64,000 nt of DNA from Candidatus Aminicenans sakinawicola JGI OTU-1 (GCA_000493965.1 AWNV01000007.1:20576-84575); one strand, 5' to 3'. Counted from the first letter of the stretch, positions 25,540 to 35,190 are shown. Notes: generated from the sequence alone by a model not told the origin. Made by a program: numbers and translations.

Positions 25540-26496
25540 ATGAGAGTATTAATCACTGGGATTACAGGATTTGCAGGAAGCCATCTTGCTGATTACATTC
25601 TTGAAAATCATCCTGATGTTAAAGTTTTCGGGATGGTGCGCTGGAGAAGCCGTATGGAAAACATAATCCATATTAAGGACAGAATAACGCTTTCTGAGGC
25701 AGATTTGAAAGACTTTGTTTCTTTAAAAAAGTGTCTGGCCGGAATTAAACCTGACCTCATTTTTCATCTTGCGGCTCAGAGCTTTGTTCCCTCCTCCTGG
25801 AGATTGCCGGCTGAGACGTTTTCTATCAATGCAGTTGGTCAGATCAATCTTTTCGAGGCAGTCCTCAGCCTTGACTTTTCGCCCAAGATTCAGATTGCTG
25901 GTTCAAGCGAGGAATATGGATTAGTCAACTCGGATGAGGTTCCAATGAAGGAAACGAACACATTACGTCCTCTGAGTCCTTATGCTGTAAGCAAAGTTGC
26001 ACAGGACTTGTTGGCATACCAGTATTTTAAGAGTTATGGTTTGAGAGTGGTGAGGACAAGGGGATTTAACCATACAGGCCCTCGAAGAGGCGAGGTTTTT
26101 ATCTGCTCCAATTTTGCAAAGCAGATTGCTGAGATCGAACACGGCAAGAGGGATCCAGTTCTTTATGTAGGCAATCTAGAAGCAAAAAGGGATTTTACGG
26201 ACGTCAGGGATATCGTGCGGGCTTACTGGCTGTCTCTCGAGAAAGGAAAGGAAGGTGACGTTTATAATATCGGTTCAGGAAAAACTTATGCAATGAAAGA
26301 AGTTCTAGACACCCTTATTTCTTTAAGCACTGCCGAGTTTAAGATAGAAATCGACCCTGAAAGATTAAGGCCTTCTGATGTACCTATCCTTTTATCTGAC
26401 AGCACGAAATTTAGAAAGATTACAGGATGGAAGCCGAAGATTCCTTTTCAGAAGTCACTTCAAGATTTGCTTGACTACTGGAGGGAAAGGGTTTGA
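25540..26496 (+). CDS. GDP-mannose 4,6-dehydratase-like SDR
   Basis: Extended short-chain dehydrogenase/reductase acting on a nucleotide sugar. NAD(P)-binding GITGFAGSHLADYI at residue 6, acidic strand end, and the catalytic Ser/Tyr/Lys set: AGSSEEYG and the Y-x3-K of SPYAVSKVAQD. The segment VRTRGFNHTGPRRGEVF is characteristic of the GDP-mannose 4,6-dehydratase/reductase group. 318 residues, somewhat shorter than E. coli Gmd. Strong AAGGAGG ribosome site. The next gene is a paralog that overlaps it by 4 nt, so the pair probably makes a GDP-6-deoxyhexose such as rhamnose or talose for the LPS; the exact sugar is inferred. Confidence 0.85.
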   Translation: MRVLITGITGFAGSHLADYILENHPDVKVFGMVRWRSRMENIIHIKDRITLSEADLKDFVSLKKCLAGIKPDLIFHLAAQSFVPSSWRLPAETFSINAVGQINLFEAVLSLDFSPKIQIAGSSEEYGLVNSDEVPMKETNTLRPLSPYAVSKVAQDLLAYQYFKSYGLRVVRTRGFNHTGPRRGEVFICSNFAKQIAEIEHGKRDPVLYVGNLEAKRDFTDVRDIVRAYWLSLEKGKEGDVYNIGSGKTYAMKEVLDTLISLSTAEFKIEIDPERLRPSDVPILLSDSTKFRKITGWKPKIPFQKSLQDLLDYWRERV

Positions 26497-27452
26497 GTTT
26501 AAAAGTTTTTATCAGCGGGGCTACAGGGTTTGTGGGACGCCATCTTATCTGCCGGCTGAATTTCCCTCAGTACACTATTTACGGCAGCTCTTTTCCCGAG
26601 AGACCGGAAGTTTTTAAAGGCCTTGGAGGAGGGAAAATTTTTCACCTGGATATAAGAGCCGAAGAAGAGATCTCGGAGGTCATAAGAAAAGTCCAGCCTG
26701 ACTGGGTTTTTCATCTTGCGGCTGTATCTAACGTTAAGCATTCCTGGGAGGAACGCAGAGAAACTCTCGAGACAAACATCCTGGGAACTCTTAACCTGTT
26801 CGAAGCGGTAAGAAAACATGCTCGGAAAGCGATAGTTCTTTTTGTCAGCTCTTCTGACGTTTACGGGATTATATCACCGGGAGAAAGAGTTTTGAAAGAG
26901 GAAGATGACACCCGGGCTGTAAATCCTTATGCATTAACGAAGATTGGCGGAGAAATATTGAGCAAGTTCTATTGGGAAATTGAAAAACTTGATGTCTTAA
27001 TAGCAAGGTCTTTTCCACATACAGGTCCTGGCCAGGGGCCTGATTTTGCATGTGCTGATTGGGCATGTCAGATTGCGCGGATTGAAAAAGGATTAGCCGA
27101 GCCTGTAATAAGAGTAGGGAACATCGATATCCAAAGGGATTTTACAGACGTAAGGGATGTTGTCAAAGCATATGTTTCTCTTATGGAAAGAGGAAAAAAA
27201 GGGCAGATATATAACATATGTTCAGGAAAAGCTGTCGCTCTTCGGAAAATACTTGAATTTCTTTGTTCTTTGTCTTCTGAGAGTGTTAGGATTAAGGTTG
27301 ATTCACGAAAATTGAGGAAGACAGATATTCCATTTCTAATTGGCAACAATCAGAAAGTAAGAAGAGAAACATCCTGGGAGCCGAAGATACCGCTGGAGCA
27401 GACCTTGAGGGATTTGCTTGAATACTGGAGGAAACGAGAGGGCAGCACTTGA
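26493..27452 (+). CDS. GDP-6-deoxy-sugar reductase-like SDR
   Basis: 319-residue paralog of the gene before it, with TTG as start overlapping the previous stop (TTGA). Rossmann motif GATGFVGRHLICRL, catalytic SSSDVYG and the Y-x3-K of NPYALTKIGGEI, and the same ARSFPHTGPGQG segment. A dehydratase plus a 4-ketoreductase is the usual pairing for GDP-D-rhamnose synthesis (Gmd/Rmd), so this is probably the reductase. Which of the two catalyses which step cannot be settled by eye. Convergent with the heptose kinase gene. Confidence 0.8.
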   Translation: MSLKVFISGATGFVGRHLICRLNFPQYTIYGSSFPERPEVFKGLGGGKIFHLDIRAEEEISEVIRKVQPDWVFHLAAVSNVKHSWEERRETLETNILGTLNLFEAVRKHARKAIVLFVSSSDVYGIISPGERVLKEEDDTRAVNPYALTKIGGEILSKFYWEIEKLDVLIARSFPHTGPGQGPDFACADWACQIARIEKGLAEPVIRVGNIDIQRDFTDVRDVVKAYVSLMERGKKGQIYNICSGKAVALRKILEFLCSLSSESVRIKVDSRKLRKTDIPFLIGNNQKVRRETSWEPKIPLEQTLRDLLEYWRKREGST

Positions 27453-27501
27453 GGCAGTCGTAAGATTCTCTAAAGTTCAGGATTGAGAATATTTTCAAAT
27501 T

Positions 27502-28476
27502 CTACTTCTGGGAAGATAAAGCTTCGATGAGTTCTCCGGTTGTAACTGTGGCCGTCCCGATTTTTCCTACCGCGATGCCAGCAGCAGTATTGGCAATTAC
27601 TGCGGCTTCCAGAATCGAAGCACCTGAGAGAAGCGCAAGGCAAGCAGAAGCAATCACTGTATCCCCTGCTCCAGTGACGTCATAGACTTGCCTGGCTATC
27701 GTCGGAATGTGGAATGGCATTTTTCCCCTTTCAAATACACTCAGCCCAAGTTCGCCCCTTTTGAGTATGAGATATTTTGCTTCAATTTGGGAGAGTATTT
27801 TCTGACCTGCCTTTTCAACCTGAGCATCAGTAATGCATGGATGATGGACAATTTTTTCTGCTTCAATGTGATTGGGATTGATGAGTGTTACAGGTGAAAA
27901 GGAGAAGAAATTTTCGACTTTTGGGTCTACAAAGACAGGAATTTCTTTTTTCCGGGCGTAAGGCAGGATTTTGTCCATGAGGGATTTTGAAAGAATTCCT
28001 TTATTGTAGTCTGAGATAAGAATTCCATCGTATTTTTCTTGCTGGATGAAGTTAAATATTTGTTTTTCAATTTGGGAAGAGATTGGATTCTTTTTTTCCT
28101 GGTCTACTCTGACAACTTGTTGCTGGTGAGCAATGATTCGTGTTTTTACAGTAGTAGGCCTGGTAGAGTCGGTAAATATGCCATGATTATTGGAAGTTGC
28201 GTTTCTAACCCATTCTCCATCCTGATCTTTTCCAACTACTCCCACAAGAATAGAAAGGGCTCCGAGGCTTTCCAGGTTGCGGCTTACATTGCCTGCACCT
28301 CCAAGGCAGTATGTCTCTTTTTTTACCTCAACAACAGGCACGGGAGCTTCGGGAGAGATGCGAACAACATGACCCCATAAGTATTTGTCAAGCATAAGGT
28401 CTCCCAAGACAAGAACTCTTTTATCGTTAAAATTGTCGGTAATAGCTTTTATCTTTTTAAGGTCGACTCCTTTCAT
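27502..28476 (-). CDS. hldA: D-glycero-beta-D-manno-heptose-7-phosphate kinase
   Basis: PfkB/ribokinase-fold enzyme adding the 1-phosphate to heptose 7-phosphate in ADP-heptose synthesis, corresponding to the first domain of HldE/RfaE. Start at ATG 28476 (MKGVDLKKIK), with GGAGGG 6 nt upstream, rather than an upstream in-frame start. Signatures: VLGDLMLDKYLWG, ISPEAPVPVV, CLGGAGNVSRN, and the anion-hole motif TGAGDT. 324 residues; the nucleotidyltransferase half of HldE is absent, so that activity must be elsewhere. Overlaps the PHP gene by 4 nt as the last gene of a minus-strand LPS operon. Confidence 0.9.
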   Translation of the reverse strand: MKGVDLKKIKAITDNFNDKRVLVLGDLMLDKYLWGHVVRISPEAPVPVVEVKKETYCLGGAGNVSRNLESLGALSILVGVVGKDQDGEWVRNATSNNHGIFTDSTRPTTVKTRIIAHQQQVVRVDQEKKNPISSQIEKQIFNFIQQEKYDGILISDYNKGILSKSLMDKILPYARKKEIPVFVDPKVENFFSFSPVTLINPNHIEAEKIVHHPCITDAQVEKAGQKILSQIEAKYLILKRGELGLSVFERGKMPFHIPTIARQVYDVTGAGDTVIASACLALLSGASILEAAVIANTAAGIAVGKIGTATVTTGELIEALSSQK

Positions 28477-29639
28477 TGTTTTCCCTCCGTTAGAAAAATA
28501 GGATTGGAAACAATCCACGGGACTTTTTTATTCATTGGTGTTCTTTCCTTGAGGTAGACTTCGACCCTGTAAACGCCTGGCTGTGTCGGCTTATATGACA
28601 GCATTTCTTCCCGCGAATGATGAATTGTATTTCCGTTGTGAATAAGAAAAGCTTCCTTAGCAAAAGGAAATGGAGTTTTAATATAGAGAGTGGTGACGGA
28701 ATCAAGCGAAGTTATTCCTCCCATTGGGATCTTTTTTTTGCCTTTTTCAGCCCAAAACCGAAATCCATCTGCTTGAGCAGCAGAGTCCACAGCATTATAA
28801 AAATTTCCGTGTTTCAAAAGGTCATAAATCTGGCGTTTGGCAGTTTCAAAGTCCGCTGAAAGAGGTTTTTTGAGAGGGAGATGAAGCCTGAGTAGGAAGA
28901 ACAGAGGTCTGTAAAGAAGATGAGCATCCACGCTAAAATAGCCGTAAATCGGATGCAGCTTGTTGAGCGCATCCCATTTTTTTATATTTTTTTCCGGTCG
29001 GACCAGTATTTTTAGAAGAGCATATTGGGGTTTTATGAATAAGGCTGGCATATGAGGCAGGGAACGGATAAAGTCCTTTTTCAGCATACTGTCTGCATTT
29101 ATTATTTCAATTCCTGAATAGTCGATAAACTTGCCCCACGACCAGCTAACTTTTGAGTAAGGATGAGCTATTATGGTAAATCCATGTAAAGCTTTTATTT
29201 GATAAACAGATTCCTCTGCATTTTGAGAAAAAGAATGCGAAGGAGTCTTGAAATCCAGTGCAACAAGATGGCCTCTGCTTATAGAAAGCTCGGATCCGGA
29301 AAGCACAAGTACTCCTTTTTTCCAGCCCTGGCAGGCAAGTGCCTCGAAATTTGGTTCTCCATGGTCCGTAAGAATAATGAAATCGAGTGAGGCTGATGAG
29401 GCAAGTGCTGCGATTTCTTCGATATTTTTTCTCCCGTCTGAAAAGGTAGAGTGCATATGATAAGCCCCTTCTACTTCCCGGAGAGATACATCTTGAGAGG
29501 ATGGTTTGTATGTTTTAAACCTGAAGAGGTTAAAGCTCAGCCACAGGGAATAAATCAGAAATATACCCAGCAGGATGTACAGGGATGATAGAACTAAACG
29601 TTGTGCTTTTGAACGAGGTGCCTTTTTATTTCTCTTCAT
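28473..29639 (-). CDS. Membrane-anchored PHP-domain phosphoesterase
   Basis: 388 residues with one N-terminal membrane segment (LVLSSLYILLGIFLIYSLWLSF, about 15-36). The PHP metal-dependent phosphoesterase signatures follow: GAYHMHSTFSDG (H-x-H-S-x3-D-G), ILTDHGEP, and later metal ligands (GSELS, IIAHPYS, VDAH). The C-terminal ~80 residues are a beta domain. PHP proteins hydrolyse phosphate esters; the substrate is not known. Start at ATG 29639 overlaps the O-antigen-ligase-like gene, and its end overlaps hldA, so it belongs to the LPS operon and may act on an envelope intermediate. Confidence 0.85.
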   Translation of the reverse strand: MKRNKKAPRSKAQRLVLSSLYILLGIFLIYSLWLSFNLFRFKTYKPSSQDVSLREVEGAYHMHSTFSDGRKNIEEIAALASSASLDFIILTDHGEPNFEALACQGWKKGVLVLSGSELSISRGHLVALDFKTPSHSFSQNAEESVYQIKALHGFTIIAHPYSKVSWSWGKFIDYSGIEIINADSMLKKDFIRSLPHMPALFIKPQYALLKILVRPEKNIKKWDALNKLHPIYGYFSVDAHLLYRPLFFLLRLHLPLKKPLSADFETAKRQIYDLLKHGNFYNAVDSAAQADGFRFWAEKGKKKIPMGGITSLDSVTTLYIKTPFPFAKEAFLIHNGNTIHHSREEMLSYKPTQPGVYRVEVYLKERTPMNKKVPWIVSNPIFLTEGKQ

Positions 29640-30813
29640 TAATCTGAGTTTTATCTTTAAGGATACGTTCCAGAGTGAAAGGAACAGCCATCATATAGAG
29701 AAAAAGCGAAGTAATTTCTGAGTCTCCGAAATTGTATTCAAATATGCCTGCTGTTATGAGTGCTAAGAGTGCGGCCAGAGAAGCCGCGGCAAAGGGGAAG
29801 ACAGAGGAATCTTTGGTTTTGATAAGCTTGATAAGTGAAATAAATATCCAGATCATGAATACAAGCCAGGCAAGCAGTGTTGGAATCCCCCTTTCTGCTG
29901 CGATTTGTGTGAAGTTGTTGTGAAGATGAACATTTCTCTTCGCCTCTTCGGAAAGGCCGTATTTAGGATTTTGGAATACCATGTCCACTGTGTCGGGGCC
30001 TGTACCAAAGAGAGGGAAATCCTTTATTATTTTAATTCCGGTATGTAAATATTCGATTCTCTGCGTGTTGGAGTAGCCATTCAAGCTGAAGGTGCTGAGA
30101 GCTCTCTTTTTTACATTCTTGGGGCTTAGAAGAAAAATTAGTCCCACAGCAAGGGGAATGATGATTAAAGCTTTAGGTTTGTAAAGAAAAAGGAGCACGA
30201 GTGAAGCGACAATGATTCCAATCCAGGCACATCTTGTTAGAGTAAATATTAGTGCGATAGTGGAAAGGAGAAATCCCAATCCCCAGAGGAACCTTACCCT
30301 GTTGCGGTAAAACAGAAACATGCTCAAAGCCATGGTGCTGAAGAGAAGCAGAAGGCCGGCCTGTGTCATGTAATGTCCCATAAATCCTGCCACTCTTTCC
30401 CCCGGCGAGGCCTTAAATATGAAATAGAAAATAGAACAGAGAATAGAAATATATCCTGAAGCCAGAAGAGCCAGGCTGGCATTTTTAATCTCTTTTTCCC
30501 TGCTAAATCCAGTATAGACCATTGGGATTATAAGGAAAAGGAGGAGCTCCCTGCAGTCTTTTAAACTGACCTCAGGATTAACCGATAAAAAGGAAGAAAT
30601 AAGTGAAAGGATGCAGTAAACGGCCATGGCCCAGAAGAAAGGGGGCACAAGAAATTTTTGTTTTTTAGTTAGGAGCAGAATAAGCCAGCAAAGAAGAGAG
30701 ATGGAAAGGAGAACCTGACTTATGCTTATGGATATCATCGAAAAAAGCAGATAGAATATAAGGGTTACCGGGAGAACGGCTAAAATTTTTATTTGATGGC
30801 TTTTTATGCTCAT
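29626..30813 (-). CDS. O-antigen ligase-like (Wzy/WaaL) membrane protein
   Basis: 395 residues from ATG 30813, with about ten or more hydrophobic membrane segments. A Wzy_C-type region reads LPLFGTGPDTVDMVF and a later periplasmic stretch holds HLHNNFTQIAAERG, with a conserved His/Asn-rich loop found in WaaL and RfaL ligases. It probably attaches or polymerises surface glycans on the periplasmic face. An upstream TTG (30855) would add 14 residues. Follows the glycosyltransferase family 9 gene and overlaps the PHP gene by 14 nt. Ligase and polymerase cannot be told apart by sequence. Confidence 0.82.
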   Translation of the reverse strand: MSIKSHQIKILAVLPVTLIFYLLFSMISISISQVLLSISLLCWLILLLTKKQKFLVPPFFWAMAVYCILSLISSFLSVNPEVSLKDCRELLLFLIIPMVYTGFSREKEIKNASLALLASGYISILCSIFYFIFKASPGERVAGFMGHYMTQAGLLLLFSTMALSMFLFYRNRVRFLWGLGFLLSTIALIFTLTRCAWIGIIVASLVLLFLYKPKALIIIPLAVGLIFLLSPKNVKKRALSTFSLNGYSNTQRIEYLHTGIKIIKDFPLFGTGPDTVDMVFQNPKYGLSEEAKRNVHLHNNFTQIAAERGIPTLLAWLVFMIWIFISLIKLIKTKDSSVFPFAAASLAALLALITAGIFEYNFGDSEITSLFLYMMAVPFTLERILKDKTQINEEK

Positions 30814-30899
30814 TATGAATAATAGGATAATATAATAGAAGGTCAAAAAGTTCAAATAGCAAATAATCAGGATGGATTCAACTTGTATTCCAATTTAAC

Positions 30900-31949
30900 T
30901 TATTGCAGAAAAGTAAGGCAGGCTTGATAAACTTCTTCAGGAGTGATGTTTCTTAGGCACCTGAAATCTCCGTAAATACAGTGTCTTTGTTTGCAGGGGC
31001 GGCATTCAAACTCCTTTTCAATTATAAATGCATTTGCCTGCCATGGGGCGAAATTGGCAGGGAGAGTAGGTCCAAAATAAGCCACTATAGGAGTAGAAGT
31101 AGATGCGGCAATGTGCATAGGGCCGGAGTCAGGGCCTACAAACAGGGATGAACGGGATATGAGCTCTTTTAATTCCCTTAGATTAATCCTGTCGACAAGA
31201 GAGAAAAGAGGCACAGTGCTTTTTTTCAATATTTTTTCTTCAGCACTTTTATCTTCACAGGCACCTACCAGGACAATTTTTACATTTGGAAATTCAGACA
31301 AGAGATGAACTAATTTGGTTATATTATCTGTTCCCCAGTCGCGAAATTTATTTCCGGCGCTGATGTGCAGTATTATGACTCTGGAGTTATTGAGATTGTT
31401 TTTAGATAAGAATGTTTTTACCTTTTTCATTTCTGCTTCTTGAGTTTTTGGGAGGAATAACGGTGCAGAATATGTGGTGGTAATCCCCAGGGCTTTGACA
31501 AGGTTGATGTGGTTTTCAACGCTGTGAAAAGTGCCTTTTTTTGGTTCACGGGGGAGCTTGATGTCATATATAAAATTCTTGTATTTTATCCTGTATCCGA
31601 TTTTTAACTTTGCTTTGGAAAATAAAGCAATAAGAGATGCTGTGGGCCCTCCGTGAAAATCGATAGCCACATCATACTTTTCTTGTCGGACCTTACGGAT
31701 ATGTTTTATGAATTCTTTTGTGCTTAAATTCTTTGGTAATATGATGACTTTGGATAGAGCCGGATTTCCCTCGACGAGTTCCTTGTAAGGCTCTTCTATG
31801 ATGTATGAAATAGCAGCCTGGGGAAAGCTTTCTTTTAGTACAGAGACTGCAGGGGTTGTCATGACGACGTCTCCGATTCGTCTCAGCCGTATAAGAAGAA
31901 CTCTTTTTATTGAGGACGGATCAATCCTTAGTTGCCCTGTCTGGTTCAA
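30900..31949 (-). CDS. Glycosyltransferase family 9 (ADP-heptose-type)
   Basis: 349 residues. GT9 proteins transfer ADP-heptose to the LPS inner core. Signatures: VLLIRLRRIGDVVMTTPAV at the N-terminus, IDFHGGPTASLIALFSKAKLKIGYR, and FVGPDSGPMHIAASTSTPIVAYFGPT. It is close to the WaaC/WaaF/WaaQ group; the exact acceptor is not shown. The start is a TTG at 31949, preceded by a GAGG-type site. It overlaps the end of the upstream Trm112-like gene by 29 nt, so the two are tightly linked. Confidence 0.9.
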   Translation of the reverse strand: MNQTGQLRIDPSSIKRVLLIRLRRIGDVVMTTPAVSVLKESFPQAAISYIIEEPYKELVEGNPALSKVIILPKNLSTKEFIKHIRKVRQEKYDVAIDFHGGPTASLIALFSKAKLKIGYRIKYKNFIYDIKLPREPKKGTFHSVENHINLVKALGITTTYSAPLFLPKTQEAEMKKVKTFLSKNNLNNSRVIILHISAGNKFRDWGTDNITKLVHLLSEFPNVKIVLVGACEDKSAEEKILKKSTVPLFSLVDRINLRELKELISRSSLFVGPDSGPMHIAASTSTPIVAYFGPTLPANFAPWQANAFIIEKEFECRPCKQRHCIYGDFRCLRNITPEEVYQACLTFLQ

Positions 31950-32109
31950 TGGTTGCCTCGTCGATTAGCATGACCGGGATGTCGTCTTTTATAGGGTACA
32001 CACGAGAGCATTTTACACACTTAAGACCTTTCTCGTCGGATGTAAGCTTGACATCTGCCTTGCATTTTGGGCAGGCAAGGATTGCAAGAAGCTGGGGGTC
32101 TATTGTCAT
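31921..32109 (-). CDS. Trm112-like small zinc-ribbon protein (UPF0434/YcaR family)
   Basis: 62 residues from ATG 32109 (MTIDPQLLAILACPKC), with GAGGAGG upstream; a longer in-frame start at 32133 lacks support. CPKC and CVKC pairs and the downstream YPIKDDIPVML are typical of the Trm112/YcaR family. In Gram-negative genomes it often sits next to lpxK and lipid A genes. Here it heads a minus-strand operon with a GT9 transferase, O-antigen-ligase-like, PHP and hldA genes. Function in bacteria is poorly known. Confidence 0.85.
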   Translation of the reverse strand: MTIDPQLLAILACPKCKADVKLTSDEKGLKCVKCSRVYPIKDDIPVMLIDEATIEPDRATKD

Positions 32110-32191
32110 CTTTTTTCTCCTCCTCGATATCATATAAATTATTTGTTAGCCAGTCAATATTTTGCTATGTTAGGAGATGGCAGACGTTTCG

Positions 32192-32220
32192 TTGACATCA
32201 AATGATGTCTGTGGTATTAA
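32192..32220 (+). promoter_or_regulatory. Sigma-70-like promoter of CDP-alcohol transferase gene
   Basis: TTGACA (32192-32197), 17-nt spacer, TATTAA (32215-32220). The gene start is at 32248, about 20 nt after the predicted transcription start. It lies between divergent genes. Confidence 0.6.
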
Positions 32221-32247
32221 TTTTTAGGTAAGGGAAAAATAAATCCG

Positions 32248-32946
32248 ATGAAAAATCAAGATAATAAAGTTCCCCTTCCTAAGACCCGTATCAACAAGAT
32301 TATGCTTGGGTCTCTTGAACGCCCGGCACTACACTGGATGGCAAAACATTTACCCTCATGGGTGCTTCCTGACCATCTTTCGCTTGTAGCCATCATTTCT
32401 GCCGTGGTTATTTTCATATCCTACTGGTTAGCGCGTTTTAGCCTGGATTGGCTTTGGCTGGTCAATTTTGCCCTTATAGTGCACTGGGCAGGCGATAGTC
32501 TGGATGGAACCCTTGCCAGAGTCCGTCATATTGAACGCGAACGCTATGGTCTTTTTGTTGACCATAATTGCGATACAATCGCCATGTTCTTAATCTGTGT
32601 GGGAATGGGTGTATCCCCCTTAATGGACTTAAGAATTTCGCTTTTGGTTCTTATCGCCTATTATTCTATGTCCATATTAGTTTATCTCGTCTCAATGGCG
32701 CGTGGGGTTTTTAAAATTTCCTTTGCTGGATTAGGTCCTACCGAAGTAAGACTTGCAATTATTATTGCTAATATTATTATTTGGTGTCTTAAAAACCCTG
32801 TAGTTGGTATCGGCAAAATTAACTTGACTATTTTTAGCTGGATTGGACTGATTGCGGCGATAATTCTGTTGGTAATTTACTTAGTTTCTTTTGAAATCGA
32901 ACGGAGAAAACTGGCGCGTTTGGATCCGATGCCAAAGAGAAAATAA
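32248..32946 (+). CDS. CDP-alcohol phosphatidyltransferase family membrane protein
   Basis: 232 residues with about six membrane segments. The family motif D-G-x2-A-R-x8-G-x3-D-x3-D is intact (DGTLARVRHIERERYGLFVDHNCD, about 82-105). The enzyme transfers a CDP-linked alcohol or acylglycerol to an acceptor alcohol. The sequence resembles the inositol- or ether-lipid-type members more than PssA, but the acceptor cannot be read. Single gene, divergent from the Trm112-like operon. Confidence 0.85.
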   Translation: MKNQDNKVPLPKTRINKIMLGSLERPALHWMAKHLPSWVLPDHLSLVAIISAVVIFISYWLARFSLDWLWLVNFALIVHWAGDSLDGTLARVRHIERERYGLFVDHNCDTIAMFLICVGMGVSPLMDLRISLLVLIAYYSMSILVYLVSMARGVFKISFAGLGPTEVRLAIIIANIIIWCLKNPVVGIGKINLTIFSWIGLIAAIILLVIYLVSFEIERRKLARLDPMPKRK

Positions 32947-33002
32947 GTCTTGGGAGTTAAATCTGTATAACAATTTTATAATTATTATTAAATCTGGATC
33001 AT

Positions 33003-34007
33003 TCAGGCCAGTATCTCCACTTCTCTTTTTCCTTCAACAATCTCACCTATAACCCATGCTTTCTGACCAAGTTCTTCAAATAAGGTGACTGCTTTCTCAG
33101 CACTTCGTGTGCTTGAGACAAGAACCATCCCAATACCCATGTTAAACGTCCTGAACATTTCCTTTTCTTCTATTGTTCCTTTTTTCTGAATCTTTTTAAA
33201 AATTGGAGGAATATGCCAGGACCCTTTCTTTATCCTAGCTGCAAGGCCTTCCGGGAGGACTCTTGGGATATTTCCATAAAAACCTCCTCCGGTAATATGT
33301 GCCATGGATTTAATACGGATTCTCTTCATGACTTTTAGTATTGATCTTGTATAAATCCTGGTTGGTTTAAGCAGTTCTTTTCCTATCTTTCCACTCATTT
33401 CTTCATGGCTGAAGATTTTTCGAACAAGCGAAAAACCGTTGCTGTGAATACCACTTGAGGCAAGCCCCAGGATTTTATCTTCTTTTCTGCAGAGATGGCC
33501 ATCGATTATTTTCTCCCGGCTCACGATACCGGTGCAAAAACCGGCAAGGTCGAATTTATCTTGTGAATACATTCCTGGAAGCTCTGCAGTTTCCCCTCCA
33601 ACAAGAGCGCAGCCTGCTTTCTGACACCCTCTGGCAATACCTTTCATGAGAGAATAGAGTTTTTTCTTGTTAAGCTTTCCGCATGCTATGTAATCCAAAA
33701 AGAGCAGCGGTTCCGCACCTGCCACTACGACATCATCCGCACACATTGCTACAAGATCGATTCCTATAGTGTCATATTTATTTAAAGCGTCTGCCAGCAG
33801 TAATTTAGTGCCTACGCCGTCCGTGGAAGAGACTATGACGGGATCTTTTATTCCTTTGAGACGTGGCATGAAAAGTCCACTGAACCCCCCAATTTTTCCC
33901 AGGACTTCTGGACGCCGTGTTTTTTCTATGAGGTGTTCGATTTCCTTAATAAACACTTCAGCCCCATCGATATCAACGCCGGCTTTTTTATAGGTTAGAG
34001 CTGACAT
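33003..34007 (-). CDS. purM: Phosphoribosylformylglycinamidine cyclo-ligase
   Basis: AIR synthetase, fifth step of purine biosynthesis, ATP-dependent ring closure. The 334-residue product starts with LTYKKAGVDIDGAEVF and has the GFSGLF segment, the DGVGTK motif (SSTDGVGTKLLLA), the GGETAELPGMY segment and GIGMVLV near the end. Length is typical. The purM stop at 33003 is followed by a short gap and the convergent CDP-alcohol gene. It lies downstream of two glycosyltransferases on the same strand (67-nt gap). Confidence 0.96.
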   Translation of the reverse strand: MSALTYKKAGVDIDGAEVFIKEIEHLIEKTRRPEVLGKIGGFSGLFMPRLKGIKDPVIVSSTDGVGTKLLLADALNKYDTIGIDLVAMCADDVVVAGAEPLLFLDYIACGKLNKKKLYSLMKGIARGCQKAGCALVGGETAELPGMYSQDKFDLAGFCTGIVSREKIIDGHLCRKEDKILGLASSGIHSNGFSLVRKIFSHEEMSGKIGKELLKPTRIYTRSILKVMKRIRIKSMAHITGGGFYGNIPRVLPEGLAARIKKGSWHIPPIFKKIQKKGTIEEKEMFRTFNMGIGMVLVSSTRSAEKAVTLFEELGQKAWVIGEIVEGKREVEILA

Positions 34008-34074
34008 AATAATTTCTCCTTTTGTTAAGGGACTTTAAGCTTTGTCCAAGTTATATCATCCTAATATGATTGAG

Positions 34075-35190
34075 TCAGACCTTGACAATATTGATGCCTT
34101 TTTTCCAGGCTAGTGTATCATACACGTTGATGATTTTGTCGGCCATGGACTCGGCCGAAAATTTCTGATGGACAACCTCGTATCCTCTTTCTCCCAGGCG
34201 TGATGCAAGTGTTCTGTCGTTGTAGAGCTTAAGGATGGACTTGGCTAAAGCTGAAGGCCTGCGTGGGGGAACTAACAGGCCTGTTTCTCCTTGAATTACA
34301 ACTTCAGGGATCCCTCCGACTTTAGTAGCCACAACGGGCAGCCGGCAGGCCATGGCATCCATAAGGATGCTTCCCATTCCTTCCATATGAGAAGAGAGTA
34401 CAAACAAATCAAGAGATGCGAGGATTTGAGGAACATCTTTTCTGAATCCGAGAAAGAACACCATGTCTTCTACATCGATCTCTTTTACCTGCCTGTTTAA
34501 TTCCATCTTTAAAGGCCCCTCACCTACTATTATAACTTTAATCTTAGGTGCGACTTCTTTGAGGAGTTTTGTAGCCTGGATTAAATATTTATGACCTTTA
34601 TGGTCTGCAAGATGCGCCACTATCCCTACAAGAAAATCATCTGGAGAACAGGATATCTCACGACGCAGATAGTCGCTTGAAACAGCCCTATTGTATGGAG
34701 TAAAGTCAATCCCATCAGGAACAACTCTGATTATTCCTGGATTTATTCCTCCATCAACAAGGACATTTTTTACTCCTTCAGAGACAGCAATGATGGCATC
34801 GATATGTTTCATATATTTAGCACGGGATAAATAATTGCTTTTTAGCTGGAAATCTACCCGCCTTGAAATGATTCTCAGAGGAACTTTGGCCAGGGATGCA
34901 GCTGCGGATCCAACCGTTATGGAATGTGCGTCGTGAAAATGGACCAGACGGCATTTCCTGCGCTTCATGGCACTTGCGAGCCGGAGCACGGCTGCAATGT
35001 CAAGTTCATTTCCGATTTTAATAGGTATGACAGGAAGGTTTGCCTCTAAGGCTTTGCGGTGAAGTGGGCTGCTGGGCTGGACACAATAATGAAAGAGTAA
35101 CCCTTTTCGTTTCAGCTCTTTTGCCAGGAAGAAAGACTGTCTCTGTCCGCCTCTCCATTCCTTGCCCGCATCAATTTGGAAAAGGCTCAA
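34075..35190 (-). CDS. Glycosyltransferase family 4
   Basis: 371 residues, two Rossmann domains (GT-B). The C-terminal UDP-sugar-binding signature reads VFVLSSHMEGMGSILMDAMACRLPVVATKVGGIPEVV, with E-x7-E retained in the SHMEGMGS...DAMA region. The N-terminus has GKEWRGGQRQSFFLAKEL and FHDAHS. It probably transfers a sugar to a lipid-linked or LPS acceptor. The start is a TTG (35190) inside the end of the upstream GT2 gene, so the two overlap by 20 nt. Confidence 0.88.
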   Translation of the reverse strand: MSLFQIDAGKEWRGGQRQSFFLAKELKRKGLLFHYCVQPSSPLHRKALEANLPVIPIKIGNELDIAAVLRLASAMKRRKCRLVHFHDAHSITVGSAAASLAKVPLRIISRRVDFQLKSNYLSRAKYMKHIDAIIAVSEGVKNVLVDGGINPGIIRVVPDGIDFTPYNRAVSSDYLRREISCSPDDFLVGIVAHLADHKGHKYLIQATKLLKEVAPKIKVIIVGEGPLKMELNRQVKEIDVEDMVFFLGFRKDVPQILASLDLFVLSSHMEGMGSILMDAMACRLPVVATKVGGIPEVVIQGETGLLVPPRRPSALAKSILKLYNDRTLASRLGERGYEVVHQKFSAESMADKIINVYDTLAWKKGINIVKV